Shown here piece after piece: positions 37,516 to 45,011 of a stretch of 64,000 bases of DNA; position 1 is the first letter of the stretch; every line of letters begins with the position of its first letter. The stretch is from contig NZ_JANFYZ010000006.1 in the NCBI RefSeq assembly GCF_024460775.1, positions 62,001-126,000 on the forward strand. The letters are read 5' to 3'. Made by a program: the position numbers and the translations under genes. Under the pieces are notes generated by a model that worked only from the letters and a program-made list of their open reading frames with translations, was not told where the DNA came from and made no database searches. The stretch comes from Desulfovibrio desulfuricans. GTDB lineage: Bacteria > Desulfobacterota > Desulfovibrionia > Desulfovibrionales > Desulfovibrionaceae.

Positions 37516-38615
37516 GTTTTGCCCGCCACGCCTGCGGAGCTGAAAGTCGCCATGTCGTTGTACACGGAGGCAGCGCAACGCAGCAGGTGATAGGCCACAG
37601 CGCCGCCGGTGCCTTCGCCAAGGCGCATGCTCAGGTGCAGCAGGGGATTGTTGCGGGCTTCGCCGCCGGTCAGCTTGGACAGGGCGCGCACGTGGCCCGG
37701 CTCTGCCGAGGCGTGGGAAAGCACTGCGTAGTCGGCAAGCTGGGGGCAGATGTGCAGGGCCGCCACATAGGCCGCGCTGCATATAAAGCCGTCAACCAGC
37801 ACGGGCAGGCGGCGCGAGGCAGCGCCAAGCATCAGCCCGGCCATGAGAACAATTTCAAATCCGCCCAAGGCGGCCAGAATATTGATGGGGTCGTCGCCTT
37901 CCAGCATGGAAGCATTGGCTGCCAGCGCGCGGCGCACGATTTCAGTCTTGTGGCGCACCATGTCGGGATCTGCGCCAGCGCCGGGGCCGGTCATCTGCTC
38001 GGGGTCAAGGTGCAGCAAGGCGCAGTACAGGGCAGTGCCTGCCGTGCTGTTGGCAATGCCCATTTCGCCCACGCCGAGGCAGCGATAGCCATTATCCGCA
38101 AGTTGGTGCGCCAGTTCCACGCCCATGCGCAGCCCCTTGAGGCAGGTTTCGCGGCTCATGGCCGGGCCCTGGCTCATATCTGCGGTGCCGTCGCCCAGGC
38201 GGCGCTCAATGAGGATGGCGTGCGGCTCATAGGGGCCGCCGTCGCAGCCTGCGTCCACTACGCGCAGATCCATGCCCGAGGTCTTGCATAAAACATTGAC
38301 GCCCGCGCCGTTGTTAAAAAAGTTTTGCACCATCTGGCGCGTCACGGCCTTGGGAAAAGGCGAAACGCCCTGATCGGCAACGCCGTGGTCGCCCGCAACC
38401 GTAAGCATGATGGCCGGGCTGACGCTGATGGGCGCTTGCCCGCCGCTCATGGCATAGAGCCTCTGGGCGAGGTCTTCAAGGCGGCCAAGGCTGCCCTGCG
38501 GTTTGGTGAGGTCGTCCAGATGGGCCTGGGCATCGTCCAGGTCTTTCTGAAGCAGGGGCGCAATGCGCAGGCCGGGCAAAATCAGTTCCAACAGGTCGGA
38601 TTGAGTGGTTTTCAT
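37509..38615 (-). CDS. cobT: Nicotinate-nucleotide:dimethylbenzimidazole phosphoribosyltransferase
   Basis: 368 residues. DLTKPQGSLGRLEDLA, VAGDHGVADQGVSPFP, FNNGAGVNVL, GVGEMGIANST, and the C-terminal LRLGEGTGGA with the catalytic Glu identify CobT. It makes alpha-ribazole phosphate for the lower ligand of cobamides, which Desulfovibrio needs for methyltransferases. Overlaps the DppF-type ATPase gene, so the two are co-transcribed. Confidence 0.96.
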   Translation of the reverse strand: MKTTQSDLLELILPGLRIAPLLQKDLDDAQAHLDDLTKPQGSLGRLEDLAQRLYAMSGGQAPISVSPAIMLTVAGDHGVADQGVSPFPKAVTRQMVQNFFNNGAGVNVLCKTSGMDLRVVDAGCDGGPYEPHAILIERRLGDGTADMSQGPAMSRETCLKGLRMGVELAHQLADNGYRCLGVGEMGIANSTAGTALYCALLHLDPEQMTGPGAGADPDMVRHKTEIVRRALAANASMLEGDDPINILAALGGFEIVLMAGLMLGAASRRLPVLVDGFICSAAYVAALHICPQLADYAVLSHASAEPGHVRALSKLTGGEARNNPLLHLSMRLGEGTGGAVAYHLLRCAASVYNDMATFSSAGVAGKTC

Positions 38616-38695
38616 GCCGTTTGTTTATCCTTAACAAGGGGCGTGCGCAAGACGGGACGCCTCGCCGCCGCGCGGGGTAAATCCATTTGGGGGAC

Positions 38696-38723
38696 TTTAC
38701 GATTGCGGCAACGTGCTTATGTT
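38696..38723 (+). promoter_or_regulatory. Promoter of the Do-type protease gene
   Basis: TTTACG (38696-38701), 16 bases, TATGTT (38718-38723); the ATG follows at 38746 with AAGGA between. Confidence 0.45.
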
Positions 38724-38745
38724 AGCGACGAGGTAAGGAATTTAT

Positions 38746-40185
38746 ATGAAAGCCAGACCCATCTATATACAAAGAAATCTGCCTTGCCGTGGCCGCTCGC
38801 GTCCTGGGCGTGTAGAAGCGGCGGCAGTTGAGGGAAGTTTTGCCCTGCGTCTGTTTTTTTTGATGCTGGCGGCGGCTCTGCTGCTGTGCACGCCTTCGCG
38901 GGCTGGGGCCGTAGCGGCGGACAGCCCCCGCATGACCCCTGTGGTGCGCGCCGTGCAGGCTGTTGCCCCGGCGGTTGTGAACATAACAAGCACACATATT
39001 GTTGAAGGGCAGCGGCTTTCGCCCCTTGAGCAGTTTTTTGGCCCGGGCTTTCCCGGCTTGCCGGGTTTTGATATGCCCGGCGGGCGCAAGGTGCGGCAAA
39101 AGCGCGTCAGCCTTGGTTCTGGCGTCATTGTAGATGGAGAAAAAGGCCTTGTGCTCACCAACGCGCATGTTATCGCGGGTGGGGATGAAGTCATGGTGCA
39201 CCTGCTGGACGGCAGGGAATTTCCCGCCGCCGTCAAAGGGGCTGACCCGGATTTTGACATTGCCGTGCTCCAGATCAAGGGAGCGTCAAAGCTGCCTGCC
39301 GTAAAGCTTGGCGATTCTGGCGACATCATGCCGGGCGAAACCGTCATCGCCATCGGCAATCCCTTTGGTTTCAACCATACCGTCACCACGGGCGTTGTTT
39401 CTGCGCTTGGGCGCACTATCCGCAACAAGGACGGCGCGTTCACCGATCTTGTGCAGACTGACGCGGCCATCAACCCCGGCAACAGCGGCGGCCCGCTGCT
39501 GAACATCGAGGGGGTGCTCATAGGCATCAATACTGCCGTGGATGCACGCGCCGAGGGCATTGGCTTTGCCATCCCCATCAACAAGGCCCGTCGCGTCATG
39601 CACGACCTCATGAGCGCAGGGCGCGTGGCCCCGCTCTGGCTGGGGCTTGATTTGCAGGATGTGGACGGGCGCACGGCCATGGCCCTGGGCCTCAAGGATG
39701 CTGGCGGCGTTCTGGTTACGGCGGTGTTTCCCGGTTCTCCCGCTGCCAAGGCGGGCATAGCGCCCGGCGACATACTTGAAACCATAAATTCTTCACCTGT
39801 GCGCGACAGGCGCGATTATCTGGATATTTTGCGCAACCAGACAGCCGGAACCCCTTTGCGGCTGCAACTGCTTCGCGAGGGCGGCGCGTTGAAGATCGAG
39901 GCTACCCCCGAACCCTTTGGCGATGCGGAGGCCCGTGCCCTGCTGGAGCGCCGCTGGGGATTCAGCGCAGCGCAAACCGCGCAGGGCGTGGTGGTGCGTC
40001 AGGCCAGGGCAGACGGCCCGGCATCTTTTTTGCGCCAGGGCGACCACATAACGGCGGTGGGCGCTGCCGAGACCAGAACTATGGAAGATTTTTTACAGGC
40101 TTTCAGAAGAGAGCGCATGTCCGGGCAGATTTTGTTGCAGGTTGTGCGCAACGGCAAGGGCTATTACGCGCGTCTTGTGCCATAA
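38746..40185 (+). CDS. degP: Periplasmic serine protease, Do/DegP (HtrA) family
   Basis: 479 residues. A hydrophobic signal (about 32-52) sits behind an unusually long basic N-terminus, so a shorter start is possible. Trypsin-like triad His141 (LTNAHVI), Asp171 (DPDFDIAVL), Ser247 (INPGNSGGP). Two PDZ domains follow (about 290-380 and 395-479). It degrades misfolded envelope proteins. Divergent from cobT. Confidence 0.93.
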   Translation: MKARPIYIQRNLPCRGRSRPGRVEAAAVEGSFALRLFFLMLAAALLLCTPSRAGAVAADSPRMTPVVRAVQAVAPAVVNITSTHIVEGQRLSPLEQFFGPGFPGLPGFDMPGGRKVRQKRVSLGSGVIVDGEKGLVLTNAHVIAGGDEVMVHLLDGREFPAAVKGADPDFDIAVLQIKGASKLPAVKLGDSGDIMPGETVIAIGNPFGFNHTVTTGVVSALGRTIRNKDGAFTDLVQTDAAINPGNSGGPLLNIEGVLIGINTAVDARAEGIGFAIPINKARRVMHDLMSAGRVAPLWLGLDLQDVDGRTAMALGLKDAGGVLVTAVFPGSPAAKAGIAPGDILETINSSPVRDRRDYLDILRNQTAGTPLRLQLLREGGALKIEATPEPFGDAEARALLERRWGFSAAQTAQGVVVRQARADGPASFLRQGDHITAVGAAETRTMEDFLQAFRRERMSGQILLQVVRNGKGYYARLVP

Positions 40186-40310
40186 GGCCATAGACGTTTT
40201 GTAACCAGTTGTTGAGGCAAAGTATTTTTAAAAAAACTTTTCCGCCTGTGCTGGGGCGGGGCTTGATATTCCTGTGGTTGTTGCCCGGTTGGCTATTTTC
40301 CAGCCGACAC

Positions 40311-40339
40311 TTGACAGGGTGGATGCCTAAAGCTATCCA
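40311..40339 (+). promoter_or_regulatory. Ferredoxin promoter
   Basis: TTGACA (40311-40316), 17 bases, TATCCA (40334-40339): near-consensus and consistent with strong expression. Confidence 0.75.
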
Positions 40340-40344
40340 TTGCA

Positions 40345-40376
40345 CAAGCGGAATTTAGCCGCTTGAAAAATCAAGC
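40345..40376 (+). promoter_or_regulatory. Overlapping hairpins in the ferredoxin leader
   Basis: CAAGCGG (40345-40351) pairs with CCGCTTG (40359-40365), while GCTTGA-AAAA-TCAAGC (40361-40376) forms a second hairpin using the same bases. The two are mutually exclusive. May stabilise the mRNA or act as a switch; the ribosome site GGAGG lies just beyond. Confidence 0.45.
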
Positions 40377-40402
40377 AAGTCAATGCAAATTTGGAGGACA
40401 CC

Positions 40403-40591
40403 ATGGGTTATAATGTTAATGTTGACGTTGACAAGTGCGTGGGCTGTGGCGAATGCGTGGACGTGTGCCCCGTTGAAGTTTACGAAATCAAGGACGGCAA
40501 GTCCGAAGCCGTGAACGCCGAAGAATGCCTTGGCTGCGAATCCTGTGTGGAAGTTTGCGAAGTCAGCGCTATCACCGTTGAAGAAAACTAG
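40403..40591 (+). CDS. 2[4Fe-4S] ferredoxin
   Basis: 62 residues, ATG at 40403 with GGAGG upstream. Two clusters: CVGCGECVDVCP and CLGCESCVEVCE. Very acidic, as low-potential clostridial/Desulfovibrio-type ferredoxins are. It serves as soluble electron carrier, for instance with pyruvate oxidoreductase. Own strong promoter and terminator. Confidence 0.95.
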   Translation: MGYNVNVDVDKCVGCGECVDVCPVEVYEIKDGKSEAVNAEECLGCESCVEVCEVSAITVEEN

Positions 40592-40647
40592 GAATTGCAG
40601 GGGTGCCCAAGCGGCATTCCCTTGCTGATTCTGCCGAGTTTTCATTG

Positions 40648-40681
40648 TGCCGCCCGGCGCGCACGCGCCAGGCGGCATTTT
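40648..40681 (+). terminator. Ferredoxin terminator
   Basis: TGCCGCC pairs with GGCGGCA, with an inner GGCGCG/CGCGCC stem, followed by TTTT. Confidence 0.8.
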
Positions 40682-40892
40682 CATAAGGTACAGGCCGCTT
40701 TGCCGCCAGAGCATCCTGACTTTGAGAATGTGCATTCTCAAAGTTTCAAGACGCCCGCTAAGGCGCTTATCAGCGCATACAAACCGCGCGCACGCCTCTT
40801 GTGGCGGACGTCTGCTCAAGCAGCCGCCAGGGCGATTTCTGTGTGAAATCGCCTGTTCTCCCTCATGTCTTCCGCACTACCGCAGGATAACC
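40682..40892. repeat. Intergenic block of inverted repeats
   Basis: Between the ferredoxin terminator and the YkgJ gene. Contains a perfect dyad with 11-base arms at 40720-40743 (CTTTGAGAATG and its complement around TG), GCGCT/AGCGC near 40767, and GGCGATTTC-TGTGT-GAAATCGCC at 40831-40853. No T-runs follow, so these are not terminators. Looks like a dispersed intergenic repeat, but no second copy was recognised in the window. Confidence 0.4.
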
Positions 40893-41564
40893 ATGATCCC
40901 TGATCTGATCTCTATTTTTACCCGCTATGAAACGTTGCGGGCCGAAGTTGACGACCTTTTCGGCAGGGTGCGCGGGGCCTTTCCCCAGTGCGTAGTCTGC
41001 AAGGAAGGCTGTAGCGATTGTTGCCACGCGCTTTTTGATCTTTCCCTTGTTGAAGCCATGTACATCAACAAGGCATTTGAGGCCGCCTTTGGTTACGGGC
41101 CGCAGCGCTCCGCCATTCTTGAGCGCGCTTCTGATCTGGACCGCCAGGCCACGCGCATCAAGCGCGAGCTGTACCGGGCGGAAAAAGACGGCGAAAGCCC
41201 CGAGGCCATCATGGAGCGCGCGGCCCAGATCAAGCTGCGCTGCCCCCTGCTGGACGATAATAACGAATGCCTGCTGTACCACGCCCGGCCCATTACCTGC
41301 CGCGTGTACGGCGTGCCCACGGCCATTGCCGGGCAAGGGCATGTGTGCGGCTTTTCCGCCTTTGAAAAGGGCAAGCCATACCCCACCATCCATATGGACA
41401 AGATCCAGAACAGGCTTGAAGACCTGAGCAGGGATGTGGCCACAACAGTGCAGAGCCGCTTTAAAGAACTGCATGACGTGTATGTGCCTTTGTCCATGGC
41501 TCTGCTAACCCGCTACGATGAGGCCTATCTGGGTATCGGCCCGGCCAAGAAAGAAGAGGCCTGA
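40893..41564 (+). CDS. YkgJ-family cysteine-cluster protein
   Basis: 223 residues from the ATG at 40893, with AGGA upstream. CVVCKEGCSDCCHAL gives the CxxCxxxCxxCC-type cluster near 33-45, later cysteines in RCPLLDDNNECLLY and ITCRVYG complete the YkgJ/UPF0153 pattern, thought to bind a metal. Role unknown. First gene of a three-gene operon with a hypothetical and a TPR gene. Confidence 0.83.
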   Translation: MIPDLISIFTRYETLRAEVDDLFGRVRGAFPQCVVCKEGCSDCCHALFDLSLVEAMYINKAFEAAFGYGPQRSAILERASDLDRQATRIKRELYRAEKDGESPEAIMERAAQIKLRCPLLDDNNECLLYHARPITCRVYGVPTAIAGQGHVCGFSAFEKGKPYPTIHMDKIQNRLEDLSRDVATTVQSRFKELHDVYVPLSMALLTRYDEAYLGIGPAKKEEA

Positions 41565-41586
41565 TCGGGCGTGAAAGGAGTTTGAG

Positions 41587-41979
41587 ATGTACGGCAGCAT
41601 TCCCGCCACCGTCTTTCGCGATGGAACGCCGCAGCAGCTTTCGGATGAGCAGGAAGGTCTCAAGCGCGAAATTTATGAGCGCATGAATCCGCGCCGCCGC
41701 AAATTTGTGGACCGCATCGGCTATGAAAACTGGGATCCTTTCCAGAAGCCCAACGAGCCGCTTGATATGCGGACAGATGTGTCCAAGCGCACCACGCAGC
41801 AGCTGGTCAACGAATTTCTGAAAGACGCGGCCAAAAAAGGGCCGTATGGCAAGGCCTACAGCAAGGGCGCTACAGAATGCGCCCTTGGCGTGGTCAATAA
41901 GGACGAAAAGTACATGGGCATTTTTGATTTTTGCCGATGGTACTATGATCTTTTGAAAAAAGAGGGGCACATAGCATGA
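41587..41979 (+). CDS. Conserved-type hypothetical protein
   Basis: 130 residues, AAAGGAG before the ATG. Charged, helical, with RMNPRRRKFVDRIGYENWDP and a C-terminal aromatic stretch DFCRWYYDLL. No family known to me; no signal or membrane segment. The stop overlaps the TPR gene start (ATGA), so the products are likely made together. Confidence 0.75.
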   Translation: MYGSIPATVFRDGTPQQLSDEQEGLKREIYERMNPRRRKFVDRIGYENWDPFQKPNEPLDMRTDVSKRTTQQLVNEFLKDAAKKGPYGKAYSKGATECALGVVNKDEKYMGIFDFCRWYYDLLKKEGHIA

Positions 41980-42602
41980 AAGCTCGCTACGATGACCTGG
42001 ATGAATACATTGCCGATCTGAAGGCGGAAATCGCCCAGAACGAGCAGTGCGCTACCCATTACTACAATCTTGGTCTGGCCCTGCTGACCAAGCGCGACTT
42101 TGTGGCTGCTGAAGAAGCCCTGCTGAACGCTGTGCGCAATTCGCCGCATCTGGCGGAAGCCTATGTGCAGCTTGGCGGCATCTGCCTTGAACGCGGCGAC
42201 CTTGACGGCTGCCTGCGCTACAATGAGGAAGCTGCCAACTGCCGCGCCAAATTCCCCGTGCCGTGGGGCAACATTGCTTTTGTGCACCTGCAACGCGGCG
42301 AGCCCGATAAGGCCATCACGGCCCTGAACAAGGCCCTCAAGTGGGATCCCAACTTTGTGCAGGCCAGAAATGCGCTTTCCACCGCCTATTATATGAAGGG
42401 CGACTTTGCGGCTTGCGAAACAGCCTGCAAGGAAGTGATCAAGCAGCAGCCCGGTTTTGCCCCGGCCTGGAACAATCTGGCGCTGGCGCAGTTTGAAATG
42501 GAACAGTACGCCGACGCCGCAGAATCCGCCAAAAAGGCGCAGGCTCTGGGATTTGAAGTGCCGGAAGGCTTCCTCGAAGAGCTTAAGGCCAAGGGCGTCT
42601 AA
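41976..42602 (+). CDS. Tetratricopeptide-repeat protein
   Basis: 208 residues with about four TPR units (from about 25 to 190): YYNLGLALLTKRDFVAAEEA, AYVQLGGICLERGDLDG, WGNIAFVHLQRGEPDKA and WNNLALAQFEMEQYADAAE. Cytoplasmic scaffold of unknown partner. Last gene of the YkgJ operon. Confidence 0.88.
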   Translation: MKARYDDLDEYIADLKAEIAQNEQCATHYYNLGLALLTKRDFVAAEEALLNAVRNSPHLAEAYVQLGGICLERGDLDGCLRYNEEAANCRAKFPVPWGNIAFVHLQRGEPDKAITALNKALKWDPNFVQARNALSTAYYMKGDFAACETACKEVIKQQPGFAPAWNNLALAQFEMEQYADAAESAKKAQALGFEVPEGFLEELKAKGV

Positions 42603-42627
42603 GCCGCACCCCGTATGATGAATGTCC

Positions 42628-42661
42628 GTCAGGGCCGCTGGAGAAATCCGGCGGCCCTGAC
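42628..42661 (+). terminator. Hairpin after the TPR gene
   Basis: 11-bp perfect stem GTCAGGGCCGC/GCGGCCCTGAC; only a short T-containing tail follows, so termination may be partial. Confidence 0.55.
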
Positions 42662-42707
42662 TGTTATTGGGGGCTGATGGGGGTAAGGTTCAAAATGAGT
42701 AATTCAA

Positions 42708-42741
42708 AACAAAAAAGCCCACCGGCATATACCGATAGGCT
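42708..42741 (-). terminator. Leftward terminator after yigZ
   Basis: Read leftward, a 10-bp stem AGCCTATCGG/CCGGTGGGCT (with G-T pairs) is followed by T6 and another T-run. Confidence 0.75.
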
Positions 42742-42765
42742 GTAAACGCACAAAAAAATATTGTC

Positions 42766-43404
42766 TCAGGCGGTGTCGCTGTCCGCAAGCTCACTGCAAA
42801 GGGCCGCGCCATTGCTTACGCCTGCCAGCGCAACCTGAAAGGCCTCCACGTGTTCGGCGGGCAAACGCAGTTGCAATCTGGCCTCAGCCTGATAGTCTTC
42901 ACTTTCAAGGCGGGCTTCGTACGTTGGCAACATGCGGCGCAGGGCATCAAGGTGCGCGTAGGCAACGGTAAGCTGCAAACTGGTTTCCGGCACACGCTGC
43001 CTCACGGGCAGATCGGCCAGATTTTCGCGCACACTGTCCTGATAGGCCCGCACAAGGCCGCCTGTGCCAAGCTTGACGCCGCCAAACCAGCGGCTCACCA
43101 CCACGCACAATTCGCCAATGCCGCTGTGCAGCACAATTTGCAGCATGGGCCTGCCAGCAGTGCCGTGGGGTTCTCCATCGTCTGACGAACCGATCTGCGC
43201 CGTATTCCCCGGCGCGCCAGCGGCATATGCCCAGCAGTTGTGCGTTGCATCGGCGTGCTTGCGCCGCACCTGTTCCACAAAGGCCCGCGCTGTTGCCGCA
43301 TCCGGCGTATGGGCGCACTGGGTCAGAAAGCGGCTGCGGCGGATAACGATTTCTGTGCAGTGCGGGTGTTGCGGCGCAACATCAGGCACGGCATAGCGCG
43401 TCAT
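42766..43404 (-). CDS. yigZ: YigZ/IMPACT-family protein (UPF0029)
   Basis: 212 residues. RSRFLTQCAHT, DATHNCWAYAAG, SSDDGEPHGTAGRPML and VSRWFGGVKLGTGGLVRAY are the family's conserved stretches, followed by the C-terminal DUF1949-type domain (about 135-205). Eukaryotic IMPACT proteins regulate Gcn2; the bacterial role is unclear. Overlaps the cupin gene by four bases. Confidence 0.92.
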   Translation of the reverse strand: MTRYAVPDVAPQHPHCTEIVIRRSRFLTQCAHTPDAATARAFVEQVRRKHADATHNCWAYAAGAPGNTAQIGSSDDGEPHGTAGRPMLQIVLHSGIGELCVVVSRWFGGVKLGTGGLVRAYQDSVRENLADLPVRQRVPETSLQLTVAYAHLDALRRMLPTYEARLESEDYQAEARLQLRLPAEHVEAFQVALAGVSNGAALCSELADSDTA

Positions 43405-43949
43405 TCGTCGTCACCGCATCTTCTACAGGCGGCGCGCTGGGCGTCGTTCAGAGGTGGGCAGAATTCGCGTATGCAGTCTTTTGCATTGGGGTAGCGCAGG
43501 GTCAGCTCTTCCGGCTGGCCCAGGCGCAGGTCTTCCATATCAAAGCCCGGTGAAACCGTGCAGCCCACAAGTGCAAACTCGCTGCCTGGCGCAGGCGTTG
43601 CGCCAAACCAGCAGCCGCCGGGAATGGTAAACTGCACGTGTTGCCCCGCCATAATATTCGGGCCAAGGATCACTTCGCGCGGTTGCCCGTGTGTATCAAT
43701 ACAGGCCAGGCGCAAGGGGCCGCCAAGGTGGAAATGCCACAGTTCATCCTGCCTGATGCGGTGCAAACGTGAATATTGACCCTGCTCAAGCAGAAAAAGG
43801 ATGGCTGTAGATACGGGTCTTGGCCCTATAAAACCACAGGGCATTTCATCCGCCGTAAGAATTTGCGGAGCTTCGTATGTGCGGTGATAGAACCCCCCTT
43901 CGGGGTGGGGCCGCATGCCGAAATGGGATATGATTTCTTGGGCGTTCAT
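43401..43949 (-). CDS. Cupin protein (DUF985)
   Basis: 182 residues. HPEGGFYHRTY, the RPVSTAILFLL stretch, DELWHFHLGGPL and GGCWFGATPAPGSEFALVGCTVSPGF match DUF985 cupins. Histidines and Glu in these motifs line the pocket. A cysteine-rich tail CRRCGDDE follows. Biochemical role unknown. Confidence 0.87.
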   Translation of the reverse strand: MNAQEIISHFGMRPHPEGGFYHRTYEAPQILTADEMPCGFIGPRPVSTAILFLLEQGQYSRLHRIRQDELWHFHLGGPLRLACIDTHGQPREVILGPNIMAGQHVQFTIPGGCWFGATPAPGSEFALVGCTVSPGFDMEDLRLGQPEELTLRYPNAKDCIREFCPPLNDAQRAACRRCGDDE

Positions 43950-44039
43950 AGGTTCCTTTTAGCTTGTCATAGCGTTCTGCGCAACGGTATCAAGGGCTAA
44001 AGGGCGGGCCTGCAAAAATAATTTTTTGTAAAAAAATGC

Positions 44040-44083
44040 TTTACAAGGCAGTGAGAATTCTTTAATCAGGAATTGTTCCTGAT
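44040..44083 (+). promoter_or_regulatory. Rubrerythrin promoter with perfect operator-like dyad
   Basis: TTTACA (44040-44045), 17 bases, TAATCA (44063-44068). The dyad ATCAGGAA-TTG-TTCCTGAT (44065-44083) overlaps the -10 box and the start point, the position for a repressor such as a peroxide or redox sensor. Which regulator binds is unknown. Confidence 0.6.
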
Positions 44084-44114
44084 AAAAACAATAACTTCAT
44101 CGAGGAGAATACCA

Positions 44115-44609
44115 ATGAGCACCACACAAGAAAATCTGATGGCGGCCTTTGCCGGTGAATCCCAGGCCAACCGCAAGTACCTTGCCTTTGCTGCCGCTGC
44201 CGACAAGGAAGGCATGCATCAGGTTGCCAAGCTGTTCCGCGCTGCTGCGGCTGCTGAAACCGTTCACGCTCATACCCACCTCAAGAATGCTGGCAAAATC
44301 GGAAACACCATGGCCAACCTCAAGTCGGCCATCGAAGGTGAAACCTACGAATTCACCACCATGTACCCCGACATGATCAAACAGGCCCAGGCCGAAGGCC
44401 AGAGCGCCGTTGCCAAGTATTTTGACTTTGCCAATCAGGTGGAAGAAATCCACGCCAAGCTTTACCAAAAGGCTCTGGAAAATCCCGCCGCTCTGCCCGC
44501 CACCGATTATTACGTGTGCAAGGTTTGCGGCTATACCCACGAAGGCCCCTGTGACGCGTGTCCTGTGTGCGGCGGCGGCGCGGCAGCTTTCTTCAAGGTT
44601 GAAGACTAG
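44115..44609 (+). CDS. rbr: Rubrerythrin
   Basis: 164 residues, ATG at 44115 with GAGGAG upstream. Ferritin-like di-iron domain (1-130) with the Glu/His ligands in FAGESQANRKY, AAAAETVHAHTH, AIEGETYEF and VEEIHAKLY. C-terminal rubredoxin-like iron site CKVCGYTHEG and CPVCGG. Reduces hydrogen peroxide in anaerobes. Confidence 0.96.
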   Translation: MSTTQENLMAAFAGESQANRKYLAFAAAADKEGMHQVAKLFRAAAAAETVHAHTHLKNAGKIGNTMANLKSAIEGETYEFTTMYPDMIKQAQAEGQSAVAKYFDFANQVEEIHAKLYQKALENPAALPATDYYVCKVCGYTHEGPCDACPVCGGGAAAFFKVED

Positions 44610-44661
44610 CTCGGCCTGTGCGGCGCATGCGGCATATTGCGGATAAAACCTGCATGACCGG

Positions 44662-44869
44662 GCTTGCCCCAGACAGGCAATAGCTGTTCTGTCTGAAAGC
44701 CTGGAACGTCTTGATGCGCTCGATATGCGCCGGAGGAAACTGATATGTTGATGCAGCAGTTTCCCCGGCGCATGTTGCATGGAGAGTGGGGCAATACTTC
44801 GGCGCATACGGAAAGATGCGCGTCCGCACCTTGGCGGAATGGCCTGCAAGGCGCAACACGCGCCTTTTT
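44662..44869 (+). ncRNA. Candidate structured RNA between rubrerythrin and ctpA
   Basis: Hairpin CAGACAG/CTGTCTG (44670-44695), then a 17-bp stem with one bulged A (44725-44742 with 44757-44773) and a 14-base loop, then an intrinsic terminator at 44848-44869. No credible gene occupies this stretch; a 46-codon frame at 44743 with GGAGG upstream crosses the terminator. Could be a 3' UTR of the rubrerythrin mRNA or a separate small RNA; no clear promoter seen. Confidence 0.4.
44848..44869 (+). terminator. Terminator upstream of ctpA
   Basis: AAGGCGC-AACAC-GCGCCTT followed by TTT; 240 bases beyond the rubrerythrin stop. Confidence 0.8.
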
Positions 44870-45011
44870 GATTTGCAATTTAGCATGAAAAGGGGCACTA
44901 TCCGGCTGGTGCGCGGCCCCTCCATTGGCTGGCGTTGCAGCACCCCCTGCGTTGCGGCTTTTTGCTTGTGGCGCTGTGTTCGTTCATTACGTCCGCGTGG
45001 AGATCGTTGTT

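Noticed and set aside
40647..40892. In-frame upstream extension of the YkgJ gene
   Set aside because: It crosses the ferredoxin terminator and inverted repeats; the ATG at 40893 has its own ribosome site and starts the conserved part.
44743..44883. 46-codon rightward frame with GGAGG upstream, before ctpA
   Set aside because: It begins in the loop of a long hairpin and reads through an intrinsic terminator; its peptide is unremarkable.
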